A DNA stretch of 64,000 bases from Onchocerca lupi (Eukaryota; Nematoda; Chromadorea; Rhabditida; Onchocercidae), in assembly GCA_028564675.1 (NCBI GenBank), contig JAOVVO010000068.1:62001-126000 (forward strand), written 5' to 3'. The notes below the pieces were generated by a model. It searched no databases, was not told the origin of the DNA, and saw only the letters and a list, made by a program, of their open reading frames with translations. Made by a program: the position numbers and the translations under genes. Below, in pieces: positions 24,531 to 37,160 of this stretch. Each line of letters opens with the position of its first letter. The stretch's first letter is position 1.

Positions 24531-25260
24531 GCCCACTTACTTTTATTTGTCACAGTGTGACAGGCAAAAAAAGCAGGTTAGTATATCTATATAAAAACAA
24601 CTTACCTATCCGAATATTATGTTTGTCAAAATTTCAAATCAGTGGGTAAAAACTTGCGTCAAAATGAACATTAAACATTTACGAAAAAGAGGCAATACAA
24701 GATACAACTTAATATTAGAAGTAATATTAGCCCAATATTGGAAGAAATAATCCAAAAATTGCTTGAAGGAAACATTTCGTTATTTTTATACTATCATGAC
24801 CTCGACATTTCTCCAACGAAACTACATTCTCCATAAATCTTAAAGTAAAAGAACTATATTCCTCATAAAGCAAAAAATAAACGAAAAGCATAAATTAAAA
24901 GCCTTATTTATTAAAAATAAGCATCTATTCGAATGCAACATTGTATAAAAATTTCAAATCAGTCGATGATGAACTTGAAAAGTTGCAGGAAAGCAGTCAA
25001 TGCAGAAAATAGGCGTGGTGAATAAATTCTGTCCGCTCATGAAGGCACAGTGCGGGGAAAGGTCAAAAATTCAGTCCGCTCATGAGGGCGTGGTGTAGGG
25101 CGGAGTTAAGGAACTCAACTTGTTCACCTACTTTTAGTTATTGGGGACGTGGCATGTGAAAAAAGTAAGTCCATATAAAAAAGACTTATCCGAATACAAG
25201 GATGTGCCAAATTTTGAAAGCTAAATTTTTATCTTTCGTAACACTGAATAATAGAAGAGA
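24500..25260. repeat. Dispersed repeat family next to the Helitron
   Basis: At least two diverged copies of one unit. The pattern GCGTGGT(T/G)AATA(G/A)ATTC followed by (A/T)GTCCGC(C/T)CA occurs at about 24509 and again at about 25013, and a shorter partial form (TTCAGTCCGCTCATGAGGGC) occurs near 25069. Downstream of each, a TATAAAAA...CTTA...TATCCGAATA block recurs (about 24590 and 25170), followed by AAATTT(C/T)-rich sequence. The order suggests non-autonomous element copies, possibly linked to the Helitron. Ends not determined. Confidence 0.55.
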
Positions 25261-26660
25261 CATAAAACTAATATTTGGGAAAAAGCTATTTCGAAATAAA
25301 TCTAAAAAATGGTAACTAAGTTATAAATACAAAAGACAAAGATTTTTGTGATAAATCGGCCATAACTTTTACTTGCTTAGAATTATTATGGAATCATTGT
25401 TTAATAATTAATTGACTGGAAAGTCACTTCATTAAAATTGAAATTAATAAAAATCGAAGCTTGTCCTTATCCACCAAGATAATAAGCTACTTAAGTCAGA
25501 GCCATCATGACGCTGAAACGCGCTTAAAATTCATGACTGCAGCACAAGTGATTCAGAAATTCTGAAACCCAAAACTGAAAATCTGATCCAACTACCTGTC
25601 TGGATGATTAGAACAGGTAGATACAACATTCAGGATGGGCGCTAATCTACCGTGAAATACCGGTTGGTTTTTTTCCAGAAAATACGGCAAAGATTTAGAG
25701 CAAAATTTTTCTTCAGAGTTATTTTTGGATATCCATATCGTCCTGTTAGTTCCAATAGTTGTTTTTAAGTTTTCTTCAAAAAACATTTACCTAATTTAAA
25801 TTTTCTTATATTTTTTTGTGATCCGCCATCCTCAAGGGTCTTTCTTCCAATTCTAATAACATTGCCTTTAACACCAAAATATATGTTCTTCCTCAAGTTT
25901 TCTATAAGATATCAAGAAATGAATATCACTTAACTGGGGATATCTCCGATCTATATGTTCAAGATCCAGAAGATTATCTCTTCATCGAGACGATTTCTTT
26001 TTTTCTTTTTTGGGATTTTCCGCTATAATTAAAAGATTTTTGTCAAACATTCTTAAATCATTTCCATCATTTGTCATACATTTTCGGACAGTTTCACCAA
26101 TTCCATCGAAACATCTCTTATTTATTATCATTAAAAAATCTCTTATTAATATCATCAGTTAAAAATGTTTATGTTTTAACATCAACGTAATGTTAGAACA
26201 TTGCATACGTGATACTGAATATTGCGTGATATTATCCGTTCTGATATGAATTTGTTTTAGCTTTCGTACTAAGTTATTGAAGATGAATTTCGCTGCACTA
26301 CTACTATCAAACTGAAAAAATTATGGGTATGGAGGATACGCAACGCTACATCTGTAAGTTGCATATATTTTCACACACTGTTAGGTGTAATTATATTGAT
26401 CCATACCAGAATTGAAACGGAAATTTCAAAATGTATATGATATGAATTATATACTTCATAAAAACCCATTTTGCTTCCAATTTTTGATTAGTATTCTCAT
26501 TTTATAAAAGGTTTTCCTTACATTTTCGTATTTATACTGCTTCTAATCGGAGTAGTGCTACAAATTTTTTATATTCATCTTAACAACATCGTTCCACGCC
26601 TTTAACTGCTTGTTTTTGAAAATCAAATTTTTTTAATAAAAAATAAGTCAGAAGTAGTTA
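25261..26660. other. Gene-free stretch upstream of KLHL18-like gene
   Basis: No gene or recognisable element seen. The open frame at 25592-25786 (minus) has no family features. The promoter of the plus-strand Kelch gene is expected in the right part of this stretch. Confidence 0.45.
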
Positions 26661-26678
26661 ATTTCAGCACTGCTAACA

Positions 26679-29600
26679 ATGTGTGATGAAGATGACAATG
26701 AGGTAATGGTATTTGATTGCGGTGCTTCACTGGCCGCTAATGCATTTCCGAATTTTGAAGAAATTCGTCGTGCTGGAAAACTTTGCGATGTGGTGCTTGT
26801 TGTTGAAAATGTCAGGTTTGTAAAAAAAAATTTGTTTACCATCATATTTACAAACTTTCTAGTCGATTATAAAGATTTTTCGCACAAAATATCAGTGATT
26901 TCAGATTTAGTGCTCATCGCATTGTTCTAGCCGCAACAATTCCCTATTTCCGAGCGATGTTTACAGCTGATATGGCTGAAAGTCAGCAAGAAGAGATTCA
27001 TCTGAAAGGTTTTATTTTTGTCATATGGAATTAGCTATTGCATTCAGTCATATTCGAGCTTTCGGAAAAATCTTGTCGCAGGATCAATCATAAAGCCATT
27101 TCGTTTATTTGGCTGCTTATTCGTCTGTTTGTCATTTTAGTTATTATTATGTTTTTTGAATTATTTTCGTCTTAGTATTGCTAAACAATTCTCGAAAAGC
27201 ACTGATATTACGTAAAAATCGGGTTTTTATGACCCTAAAAGAGTTTTAGGGCGTAGTGATCGAATCCTAGTCTAGGATCTTGGAGTCATTGAAATATTAT
27301 CCAATTGACAAATAAAGGCAAATAATTGATAAATATTTCATCTTAATGAAAATTATTAATACAAGATATAAAAAAGAACAAAAATAAAAGATGTAGAAAA
27401 CTATTATGATTGATATTATTTGTCATTCCTGATCACAGACGTTCCAGTCTATATTAAGTTTTCCTATTTGGATCCTAGTAAATTAAAACTTGATCTTATG
27501 AGAAAGTGTTTTTATCTGTCTTTCGGTTTCTAACTAAGATTTTACTGTAATAATTTTAATTCAAATTTACACGTGCATATTGAATTGTATTTTTTTTTTT
27601 TCATGAAGGTTTCGAGCCAGATACTTTGGAACAACTTATTTCTTTCTCATACACGGGAAGCATACGGATAACTGCTGCAAACGTGCAAAGCATGATGCAT
27701 GCGGCAAATTTCTTGCAATTGAATGGAATCGTAGATGAATGCTCCAAATTTTTAAAGTGTAGATTGCACGCACAAAATGTCCTCGGTATACGATCTTTTG
27801 CTATGGCCCTTGGTTGTGTATCACTCGTCCTTTCGGCAGGTAGCTAACTGTATGTCTCTGTCTCCTCTTTATTTATTTTGTTTCATTTTGAATTTGCCAG
27901 AATATCTACTAACAATCTTCTCTAGAAATTGTACAGTTAGTTATATTTCGCAATGTTAATATGCAGCTATTTGTACCAGTGGATAGAATATTCGCAAAAT
28001 TTTTAAAAAATAGTGTTAAGAATGAGTTTCCTCGCCTCATTAGTCTCGTAAAATAATACTGTGAAAAATAGTAAAAGATGAGATTGAGATAAAAAGATAG
28101 CGGGAAAGAAAATAAATTATCATACATGCAATTTATTACGTGAGAAGATGATAAACGAAAGAAAATGAAGCGAAGAAATGAATGGATTAATATATTTACG
28201 ATTTTAAAATTATCTTTTACACTTTCCTTATTTCAAAACACGTAACGTTTAATGTTTTATTTTCTGTTTTTTATTTTTTGTTTCCAAACATTAATCATTT
28301 AGATTGTTTTCTACACAAACATTTTCTATCAGTATCACAAGGTGAGGAATACTTGGCTTTATCAGTAGATGATTTGGAAATGATATTGAGCAGAGATGAA
28401 TTATTTGTTGAAAGTGAAGAGCAAATATTTGATGCCTGTATGCGATGGGTTCAGCATAATCCTGAAAGAAAGCAATATTTAGCGAGGTAATACTTTCTAA
28501 CTAAAACTGGATATTATTGTAAAATAAAAGATATTTGTTTTGATGTATCCTCAACTGCCTCATTCTAAATTTTTTTCTCATTCTAACTTTCTCACAAACT
28601 AAATCGATTTAATATCGAAAGAGATTTTTTTATCATTGACAATGGATAAATAGTACATAGAATTAACAGTTAATCAGCAGAAATATGTGGTATTGAGTGG
28701 CTATTGTATTTTGATTGCTTTCTGCCATTACGAAATAGGTAATAGCTTGAATGAGTACATTATGGTCAGCATAAAAGTTTAAAGTAATTGGTTCTCACTA
28801 ACTTCTTGGATGTAAATCTAGTCATATTCATTGTGCATTAAAAAATGTATTCAAAAGTCAAAATGTTATTCAGTGGACCGAAAAATTCCTTCTTTGTTAT
28901 GCTATATATATTAGAGCTAAAATATTGCAGTTCTTGCTTATCCTGGTACTGAAGTAACTGTACTCTATTCATATTTGCTAACTTATAAAAAAAAATCAGG
29001 ATCGTTCCTTGTACGGTTTAAAAAATATTATTCCAGTTTCATTTTTAATTATGAATGATTCTATGTCTCTTTAGTAAATCAAATTTCAGAGTACTTACAT
29101 GCGTCAGAATGCCATTAATGAAACCTCATTTCATCACCGATCACGTAGCTTCTCATCCATTCATTCGTGAATGTCTTGATTGTCGTGATTTAATTGATGA
29201 GGCAAAAGATTACCATCTTATGCCAGAAAGAAGAAAATTTCTGAAAAAATTCAGGTATCAGTATATCTTTTATTTTATAAATATTGATAAAATAGTGACA
29301 AACCAAACAGAAAGAAAAAAAATCCGTTTCATCTTTTTTGTTGAACTTTTTGCTTACTTACTACATTTCCACATTCTATTCTTTTAATATAATCGAACTT
29401 TATTTTTTTTTCAAAATTATCATGTAGAAAAAAAAGAAAACTGAAGTTTTTGTCTAGGACGAAACAAAGATGTTGCTTTGATGTTCCTGGTCTGATCTTC
29501 GCAGTTGGTGGTTTGACAAATGCTGGTGATTCTTTGTCAACTGTTGAAATGTATGATCCGATGATCGGTAAATATTTTCCATCCTTTTATTTGTCGAAAT

Positions 29601-31571
29601 TTTCCAATCTCAGACGATTTATTATGATAAAGCGCAATTGCTTGCAGGTAAATGGACAGCAGCACAACCGATGAACTCAATCCGATCACGAATAGGTGTT
29701 GCCGTAATGAATCGTATGCTGTACGCCATTGGCGGTTTCAATGGGCATGACCGGCTGCGCACTGTTGAAGTCTTTGATCCGGATCAGAATAAATGGACTG
29801 AGGTTAATTTGAGGGAATGAATAAGGAGTGTGATCTTTCGTAAGAGATGTAGAACTTCAAGTTAGGGAAGATAAGAAAGCGATTCAGATCAAGGGCCAGA
29901 GGCGACTTGCACTTCTTTACAAGGTGTTATAAAAAAATTAACGTTCTGCTAGTATTTTTAAGGCTTTTTAAGATCTGACAGACTTAGCCCACCAAAATAA
30001 TTCTACTTGTAGAAATTGATGCTTAATCATGTCCAACATATAATCGTTCAACTGTTCAACTGTGGTACGCTGAACTACTCATAATAAACAAAATTAAAAA
30101 AAAAAAAAAATGGCTATTTTTTTATTTTGTCTCATCGGGGTTCAACTTGGTACGCTGAACTACTCAAAAGTAATATTGCTGTCTCTTATATACAATATTT
30201 TATTTTTTCTTTTGTAGGTGAGTTCATTAATTAATAAACGTTCCGCGCTTGGAGCAGCTGTAGTCAATGATCGCCTTTATGTATGTGGTGGCTACGATGG
30301 GATCAGTTCACTTGCATCTGTAGAAGTTTTTAATCCTTGTACAAATCGATGGACTTTGACTACTGCAATGAACAAGCAAAGATCTGCTGCTGGTATAGCT
30401 GTTATCGATAATTACATTTATGGCAAGTTACTAATATTTCGATGCTAGATTCTATTTTGATTCTACTTTTATTTTTGATTCTAGTTTCTTCAGAAGTTAT
30501 TCACGTGTATAAGTGAAGAAGTAAAAAAAAGTGCGTTGCAGTAATAGGTGGACACGACGGAATGTCAATTTTCAATTCTGTTGAACGTTTTAATGTCGAT
30601 AGCGGCGAATGGCAAGTTGTAAAATCGATGTGCACAAAGCGATGTCGTTTAGGAGCTGCGACTGTTCGAGGCAAAATTTACGTTTGTGGCGGGTAAGCAT
30701 TTTTGTATCGTATACCTTTTATATTTGCAAATACAATTAATCTGTATCCAAAAACCAAATTTTTGGTTCGTACGGCTTATTAATGCCAAATTTATCTAAT
30801 TTTTAGCATCTTCTCTAGATTCTACTGTAAGTAGCAGTATGTTAGAGAGAGCATTAATTTATTTGCAGTTATGATGGATGTCAATTTCTGAAAAGCGTTG
30901 AAGTGTATGAACCAGAGAAGGATGAGTGGAGCCCATTATCACCGATGCATTTAAAAAGAAGTCGAGTATCATTAGTTTCCAATGCCGGTGTTCTTTATGC
31001 TATCGCTGGGTTTGTCATTATATTCATTTACTTCGAAAAATAGGCTAAACATTGGAATAGATTAAATAAATTGCTTGATGTCTGATTTTGTTGTCTTTCT
31101 GCGATGGATTACGAATATAACTCTTTCCAGTTTGCAATGCTGTTCAGTGTCGGAATGATTGTAGCATTAAATAATATGACTCTCTTGAATATTTCGATTA
31201 AATACCTTAAAAAGAAAAGTATCGTGTAACAAAAATGTCCCGTTGAGATGTCGATTGCAAGTTATTGATCAAATCTGCTTTAATTTGAGATTTTGCTATA
31301 TCTCATTTTGCATTTCTCTGTTCCGCTGCTATTTTTTCGAACAACTAAAAATTTCTTTTATGTTTGCCTTGATATGGAAAATTTGTTTCAACTTTGATTT
31401 TAATTTCTCAAAGATGTAGGTTATTTCAGTTATGACGGCATTTCGAATTTGAGTTCCATGGAGACCTATAATATCGAAGAAGACAGGTGGACATTGGCAA
31501 CAAGTATGGTAGCGCATGAAGGTGGCGTTGGTATCGGCGTAATACCATTTCATCCCAGTAAAATATCATAA
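26679..31571 (+). CDS. KLHL18: Kelch-like protein, KLHL18 type (BTB-BACK-6xKelch)
   Basis: Substrate adaptor of a cullin-3 ubiquitin ligase. Eleven exons: 26679-26815, 26905-27008, 27609-27839, 28303-28486, 29090-29254, 29458-29567, 29648-29802, 30218-30422, 30542-30692, 30869-31009, 31430-31571. They give 574 aa, the same length I recall for human KLHL18. BTB: RRAGKLCDVVLVVENVRF, FSAHRIVLAATIPYFRAMFT. BACK: LSVDDLEMILSRDEL, SEEQIFDACMRWVQ, CRDLIDEAKDYHLMPERR. Six Kelch blades follow, with repeated GG motifs (FAVGGLTNAGDSL, YAIGGFNGHDRL, YVCGGYDGISSL, VIGGHDGMSIF, YVCGGYDGCQFL, YAIAGYDGISNL). The last blade has AG instead of GG. The C-terminus HEGGVGIGVIP is typical of KLHL18. The intron after 30422 has a GC donor. 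An acceptor-like TTTCAG lies ten bases before the ATG and may be a spliced-leader site. AATAAA lies at 31640-31645. Confidence 0.94.
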
Positions 31572-32563
31572 CATGTGATTTCTTTCTTTAATATCTTACG
31601 GGCAGCTTTGAATTGTGAGTCGTTTTTTTTCGTCTTTGTAATAAAGAATAAGTCAATTCATTTAGTAGAGTGTAATCTTTTTGGAAATTCTTTTTAAAAA
31701 ACTTATGATAGAAAAGCGACGTAATATAAAAGAGAAAATGGAAAAAAGTGGATAGGAAAAGAGAAAAAAATTAGACGTTTTGAACCATTAAAAGATAATG
31801 TTGATGATTGCCATTATCTGAATATTTATATTCAGGAAAATGCTCATAATTTTTAGATCCTATTTTCATTTATTAAAATGTGTAATGAGAGATTTTTCAT
31901 ACTGTTTTCATTATTTTTTATCCTCCAATTCATTGCCACTTTTTTATTTTCATATCATTATCAATGTTTTACTAATAAATAATTAGACCATGCATTTCTG
32001 TGTTTTGTTACTACATTCTTTTAATTTGCTTCCATATAATATTTGTTTATTAATCATCAGAGTCTTTATTTTGGAGAAAAATTTAGTTTTTATTTTTTCT
32101 CGGAAACTCAAAATAGTAGAGGATAAAGCGAGGTTGGAGATTAAAATTGGTTGGTGTTTTAAATGATATGTTTAAAAAAAGTTGGTAAGTTTGCATGATT
32201 CATGTTGCTGTTTTCAATATTCTTTTTGACAAGTGATCACTAGGATTCTGTATTCATTCCTGAACAAAATGTAAGAAAATTATCACAAGCAACACCATTA
32301 TATCAGCTGGCATTTTGTTCCTTCAATCTCTTCACTGATTTGTTTGTTGATAACACATTCTATTGTTTTATTTTTCAAAACAAAATAATAGGATTTCAAT
32401 ATAATAAAATTGGTTAGAGTAAATACAATAAATTAAATTAATTGATTGATAATCTTCCTAAAAAGAGATGAAAGGATAAGAGGAGAAGGAGAGAGAGATA
32501 GAAAGAGAATAATGAAGTATAAATATCAAGGAAAGAGACCATGTTAATCATAAAAGTTTTAGT
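31572..32563. other. Convergent 3' intergenic region
   Basis: About 1 kb between the 3' ends of the Kelch gene (plus) and the PDI-like gene (minus). It contains AT-rich sequence and the AATAAA of the Kelch gene at 31640. No other feature seen. Confidence 0.5.
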
Positions 32564-35418
32564 TCAAAGTTCGTCCTTACTCTGTAATTGTTCCTTATCT
32601 TTATTTTCTGGCTGCTTTTTTCTATTACTGGTTTTTTCCTTTTCGTTCTTTTTCTCATTGTTTTCCATATTATTTTTTTTGTCCTTTTCCAAATTTATTG
32701 TAATAAATTCAGAGAAACTGTTCGCTGTACGTTCATCCTCCGTATGATAAATGGGCTAAAAGAAGGGAAATCTGATAGATTGATCATTATCTCTTCATGA
32801 GTTATTTTTTAGAATTTTTCCAATTAAAGTTCAGAAGCCTCAACAGTTTTTCCTTGCAGTTCTGTTACTATCGTTTACTATCAAATTCCATCTTAAATTT
32901 CATTATGTAATGGATGTATCGATACAAATTTTTTAAAAACAGAAAAAATAATTAAAGGAATACAAGACAAACTTTTTTTGATCCTTTGATAAATAGCGCT
33001 ATGGTAGGTACATCAAGTATCGGTAGTCCGAATATTTCGTTATTCATTGAATTCATCTTGGCGATTACCAAATTTTTCTTGTTTTTATAAAGCTCTCCAA
33101 GTTTCTCTATTTCTGGCATCGTTTTCTGACATGCTTCACACCATGGTGCATCTACAAAGAATCGTAGTAATTTAAATTTTTGGAAAAATTCATTCTTTTT
33201 AAGGACAATCATTTTATAGTAGAAATATTCCTGACAGATGGTGCTTAATATACTATATGCTAATTTATATTATAACTTGATTTTTATCTTTGGATTTTGA
33301 AAGGAAATAACATTTATATGAAATATGAAATATTTTAATTCAAACAAAGCTTTTTTGCAGCTATACAATGTTAAATATTTTCTTTTATCGTTCGTTGATG
33401 GATACATTATCATTTGGTTCCAAAATCTATACTAATTTTCGGGATATCTATCGCATACATTGAAATATAAAAATAATTCTCCAGAACTTTCTGTAACTTT
33501 TACTACTTTCCAGTAAACAGTGTTGAATGCTGTAATGAATTATTTGGGGAGAACAAGTTTTTAATCAGTCTTTTAAATTATTCTTTTCCCTTCGTCTTCT
33601 CTTTTAATATTTTCTTATGCATGCATCATTTATAGAGATAAGAAAAAAAAATTGTAAAAACCAATTCTTTTTCCCTACTTCTGTAAATGATGCATTATTA
33701 ATTCAGTAATATTAACTAAAAGAATGAAAGAAGCTTACAAAAAAATATTTAAGAATATTAAATGAAGAAAGCTTACAAAAGAATACGAAGGTTGTTTTCT
33801 TCGGGTCAAATACTTGTTTTTCGAAATTTTTTCCTACAAGTTCAATAACAGGTTTCTTATTCCAGTCATCGGGTATATCGTCACTTTTCAAGAAAGGTAT
33901 TGCTTTACCGTCCAAACATGACTGTACAAATGAGATTATTTCTGCTTTTGTTATCTGCAAATTCACTTATGTCAATAAAAATAACATTAAATTTTTCCAA
34001 AGAAAAATTATTACAACTTCTGAACGCATGAAAAATGTGGAATGATTGTGATAAGGTGTCGGTTTTTGTTGTATGATATTACTTTAGATATTCTTTTTGC
34101 TAATAATATGTCTGTTATTTCTTGATGGAAGAATGTGTAACAAGATTAAGTTTTTGGAAGTCATTCATTCGCTGTAAAGATGAATTTGTGGAAATTTATT
34201 CAGAAATATGATTGTGAATTCTTACGTTCATTTTGGAAAGTTCCGAAATTTGTAATTTAGAAGAGAAATACTTTTAAAAGATTATGAAAGAAATGCTTAC
34301 TTCTTTCATTTCTGCTTTATACTTCTTGAAGTGTTTTTTAAGACCAACAAACAACACACCGGGTACATCTTCCGCTATTAAACCGAGGAATTCGATTAGT
34401 TGCCAATTTTCTTCTATATCCGAGTTGATATATATAAATCGAACCTAAATACCTGGATAACTTGTCTAAATCTTAGCTTCCAGATTCCTAATCTTCCTCA
34501 CTTGCTGATTTAGGAATGATTTAGGACTCGCAGATATTCGCTATTAATTGTTTTTGCAAATATTACGGAATCAGATTTCTCTGAAATGGTAGGAAATCTA
34601 AATTTAGTTTGAAGAAGTGGAGATTTTTCTTCAGCATTGTAAAAACAAGTATTTTGGATTTTAGTGTTTTCCAGATACGGAAGAAAATGCAAAGTGTGAC
34701 AGCATTATAGTTGACTTCTAGGCTCTAGGCTTTCTTAATGGATATTTTTAGAAGTTTCTGCACCAGATTACTTTTGCTTCTATAATATTTAATTATAAAA
34801 ATGGTTAAACCTTATTTTCGAATTTCTCTGCAGCTTTTTTGAATTCATCGAAGTAATCATCATAATCCTCGGATTGTTTTGATTCGATCAATATCGCAAA
34901 TTCTGTATTCTCATTACCATCAAAAATGGATGATCCCGATTCTTTCACAAATTCGGTCACCAAATTTTCCTTCTGTAATGCATCGATATTGATAAAATGC
35001 TGCTACGAATTATAGCAGTAGAATTTTGAAACAATTATTATCGATCTGTTTGAAAATTCACTCAAGCGTATCTCTTAATCGTGATGTAATGAATAAACAT
35101 ACCAAATCTGGTCATGTATTTAATCAATTATCCTCTTCCCGTTTTCCTTTTCCGCTCTTTTCCACCATTCATCGATATAAAACTTGGCTCTCCTCATCAA
35201 TTTATTTTTATTTTCTTTCTTTTTTTTTTTTTTGTTGATTTGCTTATCGCCAATTTATTCCTTCTTCTTCCTCCTCTTTCTCCTCCATTTCCTTATGCTA
35301 TCGATAATTTGAATTATTTATTTAAAAGAAATCATTGGTAATACCTAACCTTTGTTTCAGCTATTCTCCCAAGCAAAAGAAGAAATAAAAGTGGATAAAT
35401 ACGAAATTCTCGCCACAT
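32564..35418 (-). CDS. Short ER protein disulfide isomerase-like protein (b'-a' only, CEAC, KDEL)
   Basis: A thioredoxin-fold ER protein. Six exons on the minus strand: 35418-35350, 34972-34811, 34444-34301, 33954-33777, 33151-32973, 32755-32564. All junctions keep frame and give 307 aa. Signal peptide: MWREFRIYPLLFLLLLGRIA. A b'-like domain follows almost directly (FVKESGSSIFDGN ... FIYINSDIEENWQLIEFLGL), then the x-linker region (AIPFLKSDDIPDDWNKKPV) and an a'-like domain with LVGKNFEKQVFD, YAPWCEACQKTMPEI and cis-Pro DVPT. The tail is Lys/Glu/Asn-rich and ends SKDEL, an ER-retrieval signal. Classical PDI has a-b-b'-a' and about 490-510 aa with CGHC; here the a and b domains are absent and the active site is C189-E-A-C192. 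The Cys pair is kept, so redox activity is possible. I searched the 377-bp first intron for a missing domain and saw none. Confidence 0.9.
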
Positions 35419-37160
35419 TTTTTCTTCCCTTATCAAGCGAATAGTAGTTTAGTTTATATGTTTATGATATAGTGAATTGATGATTGTTATAGTAGTGGCC
35501 AGAATAGATGATAGTGATATTGATAGCACCTTTGACAACGACACTTTGGATCCGGACAGTCGAAAGATGTAATATGCGTTCGTTGCCATTTCTCGTCCCC
35601 ATTTGACATTCCATTTTCTTTCTATTTCTCCTCCTTCTAATTAATTTTACAACTTGTTTTACAAAAGACGAGCGAGTGTTGTTGTTGTTGTTGTTTTTTT
35701 GATATGTAAACAAAATTGATAATCATCACAATTAAACAATTTTAGCTCAAATTATTAATTAGCTAGTAAGCTAAAGCTAATGACACCAGCTAAAATTTCA
35801 TTTCATTCGACTGCTTTCACGAATGACGTAATACAGATATTCATGTATTATGTATAGCAAGAAATATACTGATATTATAATTAGTAGTAATTTATATATC
35901 ATGTGATATTATCTATCTATATTTGATCTTCTGAATCATTCGAAATTAAATTAAGTACATATACTTAATTTGAAAATTATAATTAAAGTAATATATATTC
36001 ATGTATTCGAATTTTTCATCTTAAACAAATATATGCCCAAATGTAATTATAATCGGTTTAAGATGATTTAATCCTTTCTAATCTAGATATAGCATGATTT
36101 AACCATTCGAAATCTTTAATTAAGATTCGGTATAAAATATTAGGTATTCTGGTATTATTATATTAGCAAATACAAATGATAGTACTTATCATAGTATATG
36201 ATACATTGACGACCCTTATCAATTTTTTCTCATTTTTCTTGAATGATGAAAATCATCGCATATACATATTTTGCATTTAGATTTTTTTTTGCTGATATTT
36301 CAATTTAAGTGTAAAATACAACGTGTTTGACGAATCAATCAATTATGCAGCATATAAAACATTGTTTTAATTTTTTCTGATTCAGAAACTGCTGAAGCCA
36401 AAAAAAAAAAAGTGAACAACCTCCTCAAAAAAAAAAAAAAAACGTTCAATTTATTTCAACGACGAGACATTTATTTCAACGATGAGACAAGGAGAGAGTG
36501 TCTCCTTTCTCGTCCAGTATTTTTTGAAAGAGAGAAAATATTTCACTATTTTCATTACCCTTCCAATTCAACTTCTTGGTATCTGTTCTCATCAAAAATT
36601 TCACACCACAAAATGAAAAATTTGAAGGCCAATTAGCAATCGATAATTAGCTTGATAAATTTTTCTTTTTTTTTTTTTTTTTTAATTCTAAGAAGAACTT
36701 ATTGAATGAATTTCCTTCGCAATTTTGCATATTCACTATTTCATCGCAGACTGGAGTTTAATATTTCTTTTTGATTTTCGGAAGCGAATAATTTTTAGGA
36801 AGTTTTCTTTTTTTGAAAACATTATATTTTGAGCTTTTCTTTTATTTCTAGAAATCTTACAGATTTTTTTCTATCCTGAGAACAATTCTTTTCACATGAC
36901 TCTCAAATGTTTGGTTGCTTTAAAATGTATCGAGATTTTCTAAGTTTAAAACTATCATCTATGGAAGTTTAACAATGTAATATCCATCTTGCATTACAGT
37001 ATCTAAAGACATTGTCATTTATTTGTGAAATTAATCTTGCGGGTAATATTTAGAAACATTTTGCGTATTCGTGACATCAGTTTTGCTTTTCGATATCTAA
37101 AAATATTACTGTATGTTTTTTAGAAGTTCGATTATTCAAGTGCCAAAAACGATCATCACA
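35419..37160. other. Divergent intergenic region, no gene seen
   Basis: About 1.7 kb between the minus-strand PDI-like gene and the plus-strand unknown gene. It holds a short GTT microsatellite near 35680-35696, poly(A) runs near 36400-36440 and a poly(T) run near 36670. Promoters of both genes should lie here. The small open frames are low complexity. Confidence 0.45.

Noticed and set aside
35681..35700. Possible CRISPR-like or functional repeat (GTT units)
   Set aside because: Simple trinucleotide microsatellite followed by a T run; CRISPR arrays are not expected in a nematode nuclear genome and no spaced repeats exist.
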